From: Smittia aterrima
Taxonomy: Eukaryota > Arthropoda > Insecta > Diptera > Chironomidae
NCBI GenBank assembly: GCA_033063855.1
Contig: CP093831.1
Span: forward strand, 6,696,001-6,760,000
Reading direction: 5' to 3'
Length of the DNA stretch: 64,000 nucleotides
Shown: in pieces, positions 15,001-29,013 of the stretch
How the letters are laid out: every line of letters starts with the position of its first letter
How positions within the stretch are numbered: position 1 is the first letter of the stretch
Notes under the pieces: generated by a model
Told to the model about the DNA's origin: nothing
What the model saw: the letters and a program-made list of their open reading frames with translations, nothing else
The model's database searches: none
Made by a program: the position numbers and the translations under genes

Positions 15001-15640
15001 CAGTGAAAAGCATGATTCCTCATCTGAGTTTACGTACACCTATAATTTGAATTTACCAGTAGTTACACGTGTGATTGAGTAATGTCGAAGAATAATGCGA
15101 AAGAGGAGAGAAAAGATTGAAGGCTTCGGTTTTTGGTTAACCGTCAATGTTTCGAGTAGAGCATTTTTCACCCACCGGGCTTTAATGAAAGTCAGACGAT
15201 GGAAGATTTCACTGTTATGCTGTAGAGATACAAAGAGCGAGACGAAAATCAATTAAATGATTGATAGTTTTTGAATAGTTTTTTTCTATGAAAGAAGATT
15301 ATTATAATCGAGAAGGGGAAGAGTTTGATTGGCATATTGGTTCAAATGTACACACACTCCATCGACAAGCTTACATCTTTATTATGCCTTATTCGTCGTC
15401 AGTAGACGAGAGCGAGTAAGCGATGGATTAGAAATTGACTTTATATCGTTCGATTACTCATTTACGTCGCGAACGTCTCGAGAAAGCATTGAACTCCTCG
15501 CCCAAAAAAAATAAACTTTGTCATCTGTCGCGATCTATTTTTAACACGCCAAACTACTTAGAAAAATAAGAACGCACACATTTGGACGCTCGACACTAAT
15601 CCACGGGAGAATTTAATAAAACGGAAATTTCACCACTTAC
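1..15640. other. Gene-poor AT-rich stretch (left flank)
   Basis: No gene can be named in this block. Open frames are short, mostly lack an ATG near their start, and show no recognisable domain. Homopolymer A/T runs and homeodomain-like TTAATTA cores are scattered through it. Three local items are described separately: a possible coding exon at 855-1044 (-), a hairpin-like patch near 8851-8932, and a TATA/initiator-like patch at 10331-10355. The texture fits intron or regulatory DNA of a large gene. Confidence 0.5.
855..1044 (-). other. Possible coding exon, product unknown
   Basis: On the - strand an AG at 1046-1045 is followed by 63 open codons up to a GTAAGA donor whose first base is 854. 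The length is one base plus 63 codons, so the exon would start with the last base of a codon and end in phase 0. The predicted peptide is rich in charged residues and serine (for example RDCDEKHFLMALNDRQ, then a SSSSTT run). That is less typical of random AT-rich translation. The open frame continues past the donor to about base 615, and the polypyrimidine tract before the AG is poor. I do not recognise the protein. It could belong to a gene running leftward out of the window, or be chance. Confidence 0.2.
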
Positions 15641-16969
15641 CACTTTGATTTGTTCGCATGAGTTCCAGCAATAAATCCAAATTAGAAAAAATAAGTCGCA
15701 GTCGCTAATCCCTTTGGCCGTTCGACCCTCTAACGAGATTAAAAAGGATTTTTTTTTCGTTTGTTCGTTCGTTGGGACTTCAATCGTGTTGTGAAGATAT
15801 TTCACTTTTGGTCTTTGCTTTCGCAATTTTTTTTCTGTTATCGATCTGACTCAATCGCACTTCAATATCACTGAGATAATCAAACTAAATCCAATGAAAT
15901 TATAATCGAAAAAAGAGAACTCTTCACAATCCAATTTTCTAGGAACGGGAAAATCGAAATAAAAATGCAAATCTCAATGCAATTCCCGAATCAAACACAT
16001 CAAATGAAAAGCGAACACAGAAAATCAGGAAAACTATATTTGCAGTCGGAAGAAATGTTAATCGATTTTTATTATAAAATCACTTTCAACTCCCGGTGCT
16101 TCTTATCAGAAATTCGATTTGCAAATAATCTTCACGAAAGAATTTTTTTCTTTTCTCATTTCCTTTCTCTTTTCTTTTTTTTTTTGGCTTTTCGTTTCAC
16201 CGAATTTTCTTTTTGCCAATTTTCTCTCACGAATATTTATTTTAAATTAAAGAAATTTCTTTTCGCTCTTCGAAGATCACACGGAAAATTTCATATGTTT
16301 TCTTTTTCCACTGTTCGAGCACGAGACGAATGAAGACTCGAGAAAAAAAATATTCACGTTCACGAGAATTTACCGGAATTTTCCTTCTTATCAGCAAATA
16401 AAAGCAACACGAGAAACTACGGCGTGGAAATTTCTAGCAGGAATTCACAATTTCTTTTTTTTGCTATGTTCACAGTTCTAACTCTCATCGCCGTTTGTGC
16501 CTCTTTTCGCCCGTGTTACACATTTACTCGTATGTCTTTTTTGTTTTTGTTCTGAGAGCTTTAATATTCAGGCAGGAAAATAAATCGATAACAAAGGGAA
16601 AAGTATCCTTGTAGCTTTTTGCTTGCTTGCTGTTGCGGCTCACGGAGAAAGGAAAACTGTTTTTCTTTTTTTCGCACACAACAGCACAAAAGTTCGCAGT
16701 CGTCTTTTGCCGTATGGAATGTAGAGTTTTTAATTAGAATGTTTACAAGCAACACTTTAATCCGGCAAAATTCACATCAGCTCAACCCAAAAGGCTTCGA
16801 AACAAATTGCGCGCGAGTAGATAAACGTTTCTGTTGACACACGCAAAAATATTCTTCTTTTATTAAACTCTTCAACTATTGAATAAAACAACGTTCTTGT
16901 GTAAATTTCTTCTTTTTTGTAACACGTTTTAGCTCCAGTTCTTTCTCACAGCATGTTTGAAATGTAACT
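15641..16969 (-). other. Candidate long 5' untranslated exon (- strand)
   Basis: Read on the - strand, this block has the A-rich, GTG/GAAA-rich texture common in long dipteran 5' leaders. An initiator-like TCAGTT lies at 16971-16966. The block ends at a strong donor, AAAGTG|GTAAGTGG, with the last exon base at 15641. No TATA box is seen upstream of the initiator, and no long ATG-started frame runs through it. If real, it is the noncoding first exon of a gene whose other exons lie to the left. Only texture plus two short motifs support it. Confidence 0.25.
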
Positions 16970-19900
16970 GATTTCTTCACTGCGTCAAGTTGATTTTCTT
17001 CTCGCGAGAAAACAGAACCAACAATCAGGTTTAGCCGAGCGGAGGCCACGAAGAGAAGAGAAACTCAACGCACGCGTGGCACAAACACAACTCCAATCGC
17101 TTCGGGTGAACCAACTAGTGCATTTAACTTCAAGCTCTCTGGATAGTTTTCTACATTCTCTTTACTAATGTCGAAAACCTCAAAAGTCTCTCTCGTGATA
17201 GTTTTCTCTCGTTCACAAACAAATTGAATTAAGATAATTGAAAATAGATATCGTTTCGATGACAAACATTTAATTTTTTTTCTTTCTCCAATTCTTTTCT
17301 TTTCATTGTCCTGCAATCTTTTGAAGCCTCTTAGGATGATCAATAAATAAGCGAAGATTATTTTCATTCTGTTTGATAAATTGCAAAACATCAATTGAGT
17401 TAGATTGGGAAGAATCTGGTCGACGACGGCAGCGGTGGCAGCGAAGAAGAAGAATTGATGGCAAAACCCTTAAGTGCTGCTAATCTCGTCGCAAATGAGT
17501 TGAAATCAATAATGGATTTTGTGCCTCCATTTATCAGACGTTTCGTATTTCATTCGTCTTCGGGAGCGTGAATAGGAGGAAAATCCTTTTAGCAAGCAGA
17601 TTAGGATTTTAGATGGGCATAAACCGGAATGATCTCATTGTTGATTTTCGCTTATCTTCTAGCGTATGTCGAAGCTATGAATTCCGGGAAGACTCTCTCG
17701 AATTTGAAGGAGAAGAGCTTCATGCATTTTCCATGAGCAAACATCGAGAAGTAACTTTGTGAGCAACGCTCGAGCTAACACAAACTAGTTTTTAACTTCT
17801 CAGCTCTTACATTTGTTCCTCCCTCTTACGTCTAATTTCATTTCCGGCAAAAAGGATTTCGAAGTGCTGAGTTTCATCTTGGGAAAAGTTTTTTTTTATG
17901 TTCGCGTAATGGTTACATTCGGATAAAACTTTTCTTTTCGCTTCGCCGTTCTAATTCAGTAGCAAACACGTTTTCTCAGATTATTGAATAAAAAGAAACG
18001 AACTGAGTCAGACATTATGACTGTTCACTGAAATGTAAGAAAGAAAAACTTTAAATTACTCGCAACTTTTCCCCTCATTGTTGTCGAACATAATATTCTC
18101 GCTAGTCGCCGTCAACATCGAGCGGACTCGACTAATTGCACACTCAATGTGCTTTTCACACTTTTCTACGAAAAGTTTGATTATAGAGCCATCGAGCGAC
18201 AGTTATATCCGGACATGAAATTGTGTCGAGCTTTTGTTGCGAGTTATAATTAAAATTCTTTATTGAAATGCTATTTTCAGTTTCTGAGGTTTTATAACAA
18301 AAATCTTAATGCTCTTTCTCTTCCATCTCCTTCTCAACATCTAGCAACACAATGGTCACTTAGTATTTGTGAATATCGTTTAAAAGAATTTACCACGGAA
18401 AATAAATTTATAGCCGTTGTCGGAAAAGCTTTTGCAACTCTTTTGTTGTGTACTTTAGTTAAAAAGTTACTTCACAAATTTACAAGAAAATATTTCGAAA
18501 TAGCTCAAGGTTGTTCACGCCACAAATTTGGACCTTCGCCCTAATTTATGCAAATTTCTTCAAAGTTTATTGCATTTACTCATTCATGCTTGCTCTCTGT
18601 TGTTTTTTCAATTTTCTCATGAGGGCATCGCGATTAAACTAACAACAATGTACGACGGCAAGTGAAGCCATATGGCTTCGGTTGGAAGAGATGAAGCATA
18701 ATGAATTTAAGTTTGCGAAGTGGCGAGAAAGCGCAGAGACGAAGAATGTTTTCATATAAAAAATGGATCAATGGTGCATTGTTCAGCCTCAGTGGCTGTG
18801 CCAGGGTTAATGTGAGACTTTAATAAAAGTTAGGTAGTTTTCGTAATTGGGTTAAGAGGCGAGAATCTAACACAATTAATAACGTCGCTTTTATCGCGGC
18901 ACTTTCCTGAAATTACATTCTAAATAGCTGTCACAAATGTCTCGCTCGACAGACGAATCAGAGAAGTCCCGAGTCACTGCAGCGACATTGACGATGACGA
19001 CGAGTTAAAAACTCTTGTCTTGGCACGAACTCGACTTCGCATTGTGCAGCAATAAATTTTAATGAAAGCGAAAACGACTATTTAATATTAATTAAACTTC
19101 TTTTTTCGCTCTGATTAGAAGTTTTTTTTAGCAGAGACAGAAAAAAAGTCTCATCACTCGTCCTCCCCCTTTCTTAATGTCTGTCGTTAACTTGCGACTT
19201 CTTTCTTTTGTTTTATTTAAAGAATTGCTCTCTGTCGCTGGTAGCTAAGAGTAAAACGAGTGACATATCTCACGTCATAACGCTCCGAGATAATTGTATT
19301 CAAAGACGAAATTAAAAAAAGAAAACGAAGACGACTTCCGTTCTGAATGTCATCTTATTTCGCTGAACTTATTACATCACTGAATCTCCCCTCAGAAATT
19401 AGGTCCGCACTAAGAAACCTATTAAAAGTGAGGATTTGACTAATTTCGTGTTCAGATTACTGTCGTCGCATTCCCCTCAATGACTATTTCAAGATCATTA
19501 GACTGTCGATGAACCTTCGAAGTTTTAATTTAAGACTAACTAATTCGATCTCGTTCGCGACGCTTCCGTGGCTTGTCGAAACATGCAGGAACATGAACAA
19601 ATATTCATGGAAATCGAGAGAAAAATTTCTTCCGATCTAAAAATAAGTTGATGCGACGGTTCAGAGTTTCCTTTGAAATGCGAAAAGTCTAGTCCCACAT
19701 GACGACAGCATAAAATAAAAAAATGTCTTTCGAAACAGATTGAAATTCGTTTGCTGAAGTCTTTGATTCCGTCTTATATCATCAAGCGATGTCGTTTTGA
19801 GAATCGTAAGCAGATTTTGATGATATAAAGAGAGTGAAGCCTTTGAGTAATTACTTATGTGTTCTCCAGTGAAATGAAGTCATTAAAGTGTTATCGACAG

Positions 19901-22900
19901 AAATTTATAAAAAAGATTTTTGCAATTTGTTTGAGTGATCAGCTTGTCAGGTCAAGAGGAGAGAGGTTCGTTGAAAAGGTCGACAAGGGAGTTTCACAAA
20001 ATTTAATTGATGGAGCATCATTCATTCATCTGAATGGGTCAGAACAGAGATCTATTCATAATGTAATGTAATTATAGAACTCGTGTCTCAGCTTACTTCT
20101 CAATTGAGTTTGAATTCCTAAGATGCGAATTCATTTGGGAAGCCATTCAAGTAAATTCTCATATCAGTGATTCGCACAGACATGAAAACATTTTAAACGT
20201 TGAGGAATATTCGAAAAATTGTTTAGTCATAAGGCTTTAGAAGAGAACAACTGTACGAGTTGCCCACGCCTTTTCACATGATTTCACAACAAAATATCTC
20301 GTTGGAATATTAATTTGAACGCTCCAAATGTCAGGAAACACGAAGCGAAGCAACAAAGGGCGAAGCTTAATTTTTAATTACGTCAGTGATTTTTCCAGCC
20401 GTGGCATTATTGTTTTTTGATTCCAGCAAATCTCAACACAATTAACCTTCTCACCAAAACTTGGTCTTCTTCATAAAACGGCTGCCATTGAGAGTGACTT
20501 CGAAAATAATGTCAAAGATCAACAATATTCTCGTTTCAATTATTTCTTTGTGTTACTTGACTCTCGGATACGCTCCACAGGCGATAACGATGCTGAAGAA
20601 GGAAATTTGTTCTTCGAAACAAAAACAAAAAGATTCTTCAATGCGAAGGAATTATTTATGATGTGAAAAATGTGTCGTTTTCTTTTCGGGAGTTGTTTCC
20701 TTTTATCGAGCAAATCGAAGGGAGAAAAAATATATTTCGTATCGAGAGAGAATGAGTGAATTGAGTGGGACGACATCATGAAATAAATTTATAAGCAAAG
20801 TTTCCTTCTTCTGCCTGATGTGCTCACGATTCAGATGGAAAATGACGAATTGTTTACAGTTGGCTGAATAATCTCTGTTTTTAATTCTATCTTTCACCCT
20901 GATCGAAACATTTTTCCTCTTCGATTCAGTGCCACATAAGCCAACAACGATAATTCAATGAATTTTACATTTTCGTGACGTCCAGAGAGTTGGAAGGAAA
21001 ACGAAGTCTGCTGGGGGCTGCCTGCATATGACGCAATAAAAATTCAAAGCATGTTCCATGTTTTCTCCTTTTATCCAAACATTCAACTCTATTTATGGAT
21101 CAAACGATTCTCTGTTCTCTTTCGGTCGCTTGAACTCTTTTTGTTGCGATGTGTTTTCAAGTATTTGACATTTAACATCCTCAAATGATGATTGTGAGGC
21201 ATCTGTACATAAGTGGAATAAATAAAACTAATTATGTATGTACGTTGAAGCGAGGATAGGTTAACATATGGCGATCATAAGACACTCATGAAGCTGCTAT
21301 CGTCAATCAAAAAAAACTATTCTCGTTGGGATAAAGTAGGTCTATGAGTCATGTAGACGAGACATCAAAAATAGCAAAATCTTTCTCATCGTTTTGTTCT
21401 GTCGAACATGTTTGAAAGATCTTAAAGTTTACGATTGTGTTTTGTATTGCTCGAACAAGAGCTGACATTTATGACGATAGCCTGAGAAGTCACAGGTGTC
21501 AAGCGAAATAATTGCTTAGAGGTCGAAAACGAATCTCGTCACAAAAGAATTTGAGAAGGTAGAAGAAGGTTTTACAGCCACACGCAAGTTTAATCCTCAA
21601 AAAGTTCTTTATTTTTATTGCATTTCAATTTAATTCAGACTAACGTCTCTATAAATTAAACTAAATAATAAATTATGCCGATAAAGACAATCTCTTGTCC
21701 CTTTTCTTCTTTGTTCCTTACTTCTCAACAAAACATTCAAATGAGCGATGATTGGAAAGTCGTAAATAAAGTGATCAAGTTTCTTGTTCAAACACATTTC
21801 ATCACAAGAACGTCGAATGTATTTTTCCGAGAATATTTCCTTCAACGAGATTATTCAACGCCGGTAATTCAGTTGACGTCGTCAACACTGATATCAAATT
21901 ACGCGAGGGATCGATCTGAACATATTTCAGAAGAAATAAGAGATCAAGTGAATTTTTCACGTCACATCAGTGCTCGGCTATTAGTTCATAAACTGTTGAC
22001 ACCCAGCATTGTATAATTTGACGGCAATTAGCTTGCGGCAATTCTCTCGCTTTACCATTCAGGTTGTTTCACTCGCGCTGCTACCGAAGTGGAATAAATC
22101 TCCGATAAATACGCGCATTTCCTTCACCAAATGAGTTGAGAGTAATTGCAGCCGGTCGGTCGTTTATGCTGTTTTCAGCTTTTTTCGAGAGCGAGAAAGT
22201 GTTGTTTTCAGGTGATTGCGAATTTCCATTCGAATTAACAAGCGAAGGGCAGCGATGATAAATTATAACGTCAATATGAAGAGAGATCTAAAAGTCAACA
22301 AAGTGCCGCGACCGTAAATAATTGAAATAAATTCCTCGAGACCGCAACGAAAGGTCACGGAATGTTAATTAGCGTTCAAATAGAAAAAAAAATATCAGGC
22401 GAGTGATTAATTGCTCGTGAGTTTAGAACAACCTTGTTGACGTTGCAAGACGACACGAACAAAAACGAATTAAAGACCTTTAATTTAAATCCAATGTTCC
22501 AGTTAATACGCTGAACAAATATTTACTTGATGTGACAATCAATCGTCTTACTACGGTGGGACGTCGTTTATCGGTTCTCGTGTCCAGAGCCTAACAAAGA
22601 TCAATATTTAGATATCAAAATTGGATTTTCTCTCTGTTTTTAGGTTTAGATTCGCTTTTTGTTTATGTGACGAGGAACTCAATGTCCAGTTTATGTGTTT
22701 AATCGCATTTACAAATACAAAATGTTGATCTCGAGGAGAGAGAGAGAGGAAAAAATCGGTTGAGTCAATAAATTCTGATGCTCAGCTCTGGCAGCGTTAC
22801 GGCAACGAAACAATAAAAATCTGTTGAGCTCAGCAACTAAAATAAAATAAAATAACACTTAAGTCCTCTGAAGTTTGTTTTTTTCTCCTTTTTTATCTCG

Positions 22901-25900
22901 TCGACGAAAACTGCTAGCTCGTCGTTTTTTTGTTGAATCGCCTCGATCTTAAGCTCGAGAGAAAGATCATCGCTGTTTGACTGACTGTGTGTTTTATGTT
23001 TTCACATCCCAGTCTTTTATTCTTTCTCCTTGAGCTCACTGAATAACAAATTATTGAATTTCGTTCCTCACTGAGAGATAATTTATTACAATTTGAACGT
23101 CTTCGTCGTATGATATCCGATGGTGACGACGGAGACGACGCTGAATACTTTGGAGCTGTTTATTATTCACTAGCCAGAGGAGTTGAAGCCAGCAAGTTTG
23201 TGAATGCTTCTCAAGACCGGAGATTTAAAATAAATATTTGATGTTTTAATGAGGTTTTAATGAGAATTGTCAGAAAGGAATAAAAACCATTTGAACGAGC
23301 TTAATTGCACAGATTATTCAGGATCGGACAGATAGCGATGAAAAGGATTGTGCTTCGTACTAATTTAACATCGTAATTATAAAAGATCCGATTACTGTTC
23401 CAACTCGACATTCGCTTCGACGACAGAATTGCAACGTTTATGACGTTAGCTTCTCGGAACTTGTCTTAACTCCAAGCGGCAGACGCAAATCCAATGATTA
23501 TTAAATGGGAAATTATCATTGCCATTTATGACACTTCCAACTTTAAGTTTTTTTTATCTGTTTGACATGGAACGAAGGCATCAGTTAACTCGCAGTTCTG
23601 CTTAAGCACTTTTTTCCTTTTGCTTCTTTGTTCAAAGCAAACAGTTCGCGTGCCCGAACGACGCCGAAGATTTACCGAGACCATTCACGGGCTTTTATTC
23701 AGAATGAGCAGTGATTGATATAGCGAAGTCGTCAGCTCCTTATACGCGAAGCAATAAAAGTTTACTTTTGTGTGCGTCTCAAGAACATTGACTTTAATGC
23801 TCTTGCAAACAGTGAACGATGCAGAAAAACGAAAAATCATTAAATCATTATTTCAACATCTGCGGAATGAGAGGACAGAATTTTGACAAACTAACAAGAC
23901 ACGACAAGACATTTATTCACGATTTGAGTTGTTAACGAAGTTTTGAACATTTCTTAAGTGATTGAAAATATTTCTTAGATCGAATGCTTTGATACGAAGT
24001 TTTATCAATCAAAAGACTTGATTCTGAAGTTTGTTTGCTGCTAATAAGATTTGTTATTCATTCATTGAGTGGAGGCTTTGTTGGAGATATCAAGACTTCA
24101 AAAGTTCAATTACAGTGTTGACTTTAATAACCAAAAGCTAAAAGATAGATCTTCTAAGTCGCGCTAGAATCTTTGCATAATCCTCACTCGACTTAACAAA
24201 ATTCTTATTAAAAGTGACAGAATTTCCGGTTAATCCCACACCTTCTCCCGAAAACCTAATCCCGTAAGATTTACAAACTAAATCTTAGACTTGATAGTTT
24301 ATCGCATCGTTTTCTTATGACAAAAGACCTGTTTTGCTTTTCATTCTTTCCGTTGAGTCGAGTAAAGTAAGAAGACGTCCAAAGAAGACGGAAAACTTGA
24401 ATTAATTAAATTAGTTCTATTGTGATTCGAGTCGAATAAGAGACAGCGGGAAAGAGAGAAACAAAAAGTAATAACAGAAAGTTTTTTATATGTCGTAGAA
24501 GTTGTTCTGGAACAGAAATCAAAACGTGGAGTTTAATGAACTTGAAGGTAGTTTTAGTGCGAACGTGGCGAGCATAAATGTATGAAAAGTTTGCTCCGTG
24601 TTTGGACAAATGAAGAGATTATTTGCTTAACAGTTCTGTTCTGTACTCCCAACGGGTTTGACAATGTCCTGGTCTGATCGATTGCCGCTGTCAGCAGAAT
24701 GGAAATAAGCGAAGCAGCAAAAGAACTACACGAGCGAACAATTGAGGGAGAAATTTTCCCATTTCGAAAATTCAATTGTGCAAATTTGCATCCAACAATG
24801 AACGAAGTGAGAAATTAAAATTTCGCAATTTATTGTGTTTGCTTATTTGAGCGCGGCGCGGATGAATGCGAGACTCGTTCGAGCTGAGTCAATAGAGATC
24901 GCAATGCGATGTAAATAATCAATTGATACGAAAAACCGCAGTTGAATATGTCATAAATTCAAAACATGATGCATAAATTTCACTTCAATTGCTATGCAAT
25001 AAATTTTCAAACGATAGCGAATGCCGGAACAGTTTTTGCAGACTCAGTTGATTTTTTTTTTCAGTCAAAAGAAGTTGGCTTTAACTTTCCGACCAAAGCA
25101 ACTTTATCGCTCAAGTTGGTAAAATTTCTCGTTGCACTTTTTTTTTGTCATCTCGCAATGATAAACGACACAAATTGATTTTCTTCTACGATAATTCTCG
25201 AGAGATCAATTTTGTCTTGTAATGATTTCTTTATCGAGTGGAAACATGCGGCAAAGTTTATCATCATTAAAGTTCAATTGAAACAGCTTAGCGAAGCTTT
25301 CGACCGAACTCGACACAATCGGTTAATGATATCGGGATTGAAGAGACTTCATAATCGATGGATGAGACACTTAAAAGATGGAAAACGAAGAAGTTTCCTT
25401 GAAAAGTTCCAGTTGAGCTTTTTATAACTTTGTAATTGACAACGACACATTTTCTCTATTCCTTGTTTTCGATTTTCTTTACGAACTTGTTCAATACAGT
25501 TCTCTGTGTTAAGTCAAAGACAAAGAGGACGAAGTAGGAAAACTTTGTGAGCTTCGCTTTTGTTTCTTGCGTAAGAAGGAAAATATTTTATTGATTATCA
25601 TGTCCCCTTGAATGGCTCGACTTTCACGAACAGTTCATGTAACTTTTTTCTGCTGGTTCTTGTAATTTTGATGAGACATCGTGAGAAGGCAGAAAAGGCG
25701 AGTGGAATGAAATACGACAAATGACTTTGTTGTCCTTTCAGCTGAGAAGAAAAAAAAGAAAGAGATCGAGGGACGATGAACTGACGGCCTCTGCAATGCC
25801 CACGGCGGAAGAAAAATCTTTGAAGAGGAGGACGACTTGTGCTAGCTGAAAAAAAAAAACTTTTTCAGACGAAATTAATCTTTTTGAACTTTTTTCCCGG

Positions 25901-27649
25901 CAAACATCATCAGAAATTTTCCCTTCCCCTAATGAGAAATTATGATCGCAATTTATTTTTAATATTGCGGGGTCAAATGAAAAGCGAGACTCAGACTTTT
26001 GATGGAACTGAGTTCTCAAGAAGTCATTAACAAATCGATCAAAATAATTGATATCACTGTCGTCGATAAATTCTTTTTAAATCAAAATCCAGTTCTCTTG
26101 AAAGAGAAATATTTGTGAGATGACAGTTGAGCTAATTATTTTCTAAAAGAAACCCAAAACGAAGTCAAACAATTAATTAGCGGACAAACGAAGAAATGAT
26201 TAATCATCTACCAGGAAATTAATATTTTTTCGGCAAACCAGAAATTTCTTGCAGAATTTTACTATACGAATTTATCTTCATTTGTATTTCCTTCGTTCGC
26301 CGCGTTTCAACAACACTCAGCCACGATTCAAACGAACCAACAAGCACTTGCTACTTGATGATGAGATGGGGAGAATAAAAGCTATTGCATTTCCACTGCA
26401 TTGCGATGCCACTTAGGCAAAACATGTTCATCAGCACGCACAGAGACGCTCTCTCAAAGGCATATACACTCTTGTCGCTGACTGTCGCTGAACTCTCTGG
26501 AAAATTAATATGTTCATGTTCAAGAGCATTGCTGCAGAAAAATATTGCTGCTGATTCAGCAATGAGAACGACACATCAAGTATGTCTCAGTGCTTGCTCT
26601 TTGAGAATTTTAAAAGCCGCGTTTGATACTTGGCAACGTTCCCTTCAATAGAAGCTCGAGCTCCTAATGAGAATTTAAAGTTTGTTATCAGATCTGTTAT
26701 TGTAATTTCTCTTTTTCGCTAGATGTATGACGAAGTTTGAAACAATGTAAATCAACAGGAAAAGTGAAAAGTTCATTCGAATTCACGTCACTTTCAAACG
26801 ATTCCATAATTTGTCACAAATAAATTGCTAAAGAAGACACAAAGAAATCCTAATGGCTTTCGCTTCACGCATCAATTTATTGATATTTGATACATTCTGT
26901 CATTAAATGAAATGATGTGAGCTCCTCGCTTGCTGCCTCCTCGTTCTGGGCTGCCACACATGATTCATCGCATATCTACCGCAATTATCCGTCATACATA
27001 ATCATTATTTCTGTTTTGCGCGCGAGCATACATGACAAGAATAACAAAGAAGCAGTCAATCTGAGATTGCGAGCGGGAAAGAAATTGCTAAGGAAAAATC
27101 TCAGCAGATACTTTTGATTGTGATAAGTGGGAGGGAGAGGCTTGCGAGCTCGATGATGATTCAGCTTAAAAAAATGTGATACAATGTGAACTCTCATAAA
27201 TATCAATTATCTCTTGACATTATAATCATTCTAAGAATGATTTCAAAGCGCTTCAAGAAATTGAACAATTTGGGCTAAAATCGCAAGTTAAAAGTTTATG
27301 TGAAGACTCACACGTTTCGTTGAACGTTTACTAATGAAATTTCATCCCATCGTTTATCGTTTCTCTGACAATCTCACTCACACAACATGAGACACAAGAG
27401 ATATCACGACAATCAGGGTGGCTATGTTCTCATTATTCTCTCTGATCTCTTAAAAATCGTTTTCAATTTACGAATTTATTTTAATGTCAAAACAAAATAC
27501 TGAAAAAGTGGTCACCCTAGTGATAATTCACTTTTCGCTCGAACTGATATTTGAGTTAAGTGAATTTCGTGATAACAGTGACGATTAGAAATTTAGCTTT
27601 ATTCTACGCTCGACCTTCTCGCATAACATTTCGATTATTTTTCGCTACG
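16970..27649. other. Gene-poor AT-rich stretch upstream of the acetyltransferase array
   Basis: No gene is recognisable. Short ATG-started frames exist at 17065-17391 (-), beginning with a hydrophobic leader-like run, and at 21675-22016 (+). Neither has a domain, splice context or poly(A) signal that supports it. A GA tract is present near 22738. The last few hundred bases before 27650 must hold the promoter of the first acetyltransferase gene, but no clear TATA box is visible there. Confidence 0.5.
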
Positions 27650-28547
27650 ATGGTTTCCGAAATATGGAAGCGACCTTCTGAACTCAGCTTCCCGGTGAAA
27701 TATTATAAATTTGTCACGAAAGACAAGGACTCGAATAAGCTTGTGGAATATAGAGTCGAAGATATCCCGGAGAGTCGTTTTGAAGAGGCGTGCAGATTTA
27801 TGGTGAAACACTTTGTCCCGCACGAACCAAAACTTGTTGCCAGAGACGGTCAGAATGACCCATTGGTGCTTGAGGATTACTTCAACAAATTCATGTACGG
27901 AATCAAGCAGAAAACTTCCTTGGCTTGTTTCAAAAAAGGTTCCGATGAGTTTATCGCTGTAAACATTTTGGAAGTTCTTGGCCGCGACGATTCCAGTTAC
28001 CCGTTTGATGTGTGTGGACTGTAATTTCAAGTTTTCTCTTGAGCTAAAAAAATAATTTGCTATTCACAGATGAAGTCAAAGACTTGCATTGATAACACCG
28101 AAGCAACTGATTGTGTGCTTAAGAGGGCGGATATCTTCAATCGTTACAATGTCGATTATTACTTATCGGGAACTGGTCTAGCTGTAGATTCTGATTATTG
28201 CGGGAGTGGTAAAATCGATTCGTAATTGCGAGTTTTATTGATGAACTAATTGAAAATTAATTTAGGAATTGCTACTGAGATGATAAAAGCGAGAATTCCT
28301 TTGCTAAAATTCTTGGGGCTTAAAGTTTCTTCTACGGGATTTTCCTCAATCGGTGCACAGAAAGCGGCAGAGCGAGCGGGTTGCACGATCGATTGCGCAA
28401 TGAGGTATCAAAGTCAATTAAAATCCTTCTCAATCAATTAATCGTTTGACTTGTTTCAGCTACGAAGAACTAGCGAAGATAAATCCAGCTTGGGATTTCT
28501 CTGGGACTAACACGAAAAGTTATATTCAAATGAGTATGACAGTTTAG
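27650..28547 (+). CDS. Insect-type arylalkylamine N-acetyltransferase-like, copy 1
   Basis: Four exons are inferred: 27650-28009, 28070-28208, 28266-28404 and 28460-28547. The three GT-AG introns are 60, 57 and 55 bp, and the product is 241 aa. The family transfers acetyl from acetyl-CoA to biogenic amines or polyamines in the cytosol. The start is the first in-frame ATG, and the N-terminus aligns with the sister genes (xxRPxxLxFPxxYYxF). The acetyl-CoA loop is at residues 164-169 (CGSGIA), followed by ATEMIKARIP. The GNAT C-terminal part runs from SSIGAQKAAERAG through SYEELAKINP. Two oddities stand out. The usual Arg/Gln that opens the R/Q-x-x-G-x-G/A loop is Cys164, and this copy alone has an intron inside that loop. 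The spliced frame is open throughout and matches the paralogs on both sides of each junction. Substrate is unknown. Confidence 0.88.
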
Positions 28548-29013
28548 TATTGACGCGGAGATTGTTCAGGTTGAATAATTCAATCTAATTGAAGTTCATT
28601 GTGACGAATTAAAAAGGATTTTTTTATTTTCATGGCTTTGTAAATTTGTTTTCGAAAGTCTGTGCTATTTTCATTTTAGAGCAGGAATTTTTAATAAGCG
28701 AATTTATTTCAGTCATCTACCTCAAACATCATTATGAACTTTTTAATAAAAACTTTTTATAATGACAAACAAATTACATTTTTCTGTAAATGTCTGAATT
28801 TATTATCAAAGAATTGGCAGACAAAGAAATTCTTTTGTTGACCTCAAATAAATTTTAAAATGATTGAAAGCTTCAATATACAAATGCAAAGGCCAATGCC
28901 ATATCGACTCAAATTGCAGCGCAATTATTGCATTGAAAAGAACAAATGAAAATTTTCGCTTGCAGTTCAAACTTGCATTTCACTTGAGCATCTTCGTGCA
29001 TATAATCCAAAAA
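28548..29013. other. Intergenic spacer between acetyltransferase copies 1 and 2
   Basis: AT-rich spacer with no gene. It contains the AATAAA at 28745-28750 that can end copy 1, another AATAAA near 28847, and the upstream region of copy 2. The frame of copy 2 is open leftward for about 150 bp but has no ATG in that stretch. Confidence 0.6.
28745..28750 (+). terminator. Poly(A) signal, acetyltransferase copy 1
   Basis: AATAAA, 198 bp after the stop codon and followed by T-rich sequence. It is the first perfect hexamer after copy 1. Confidence 0.45.

Noticed and set aside
17065..17391. Small frame on - starting with a hydrophobic leader-like segment
   Set aside because: The rest is Lys-rich with no cleavage site or motif, and it lies just upstream of a possible leader exon. 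A chance frame or an upstream ORF is as likely.
21675..22016. 113-codon ATG-started frame on +
   Set aside because: A TATA-like box lies only about 25 bp before the ATG, no domain is seen, and the opposite strand is equally open.
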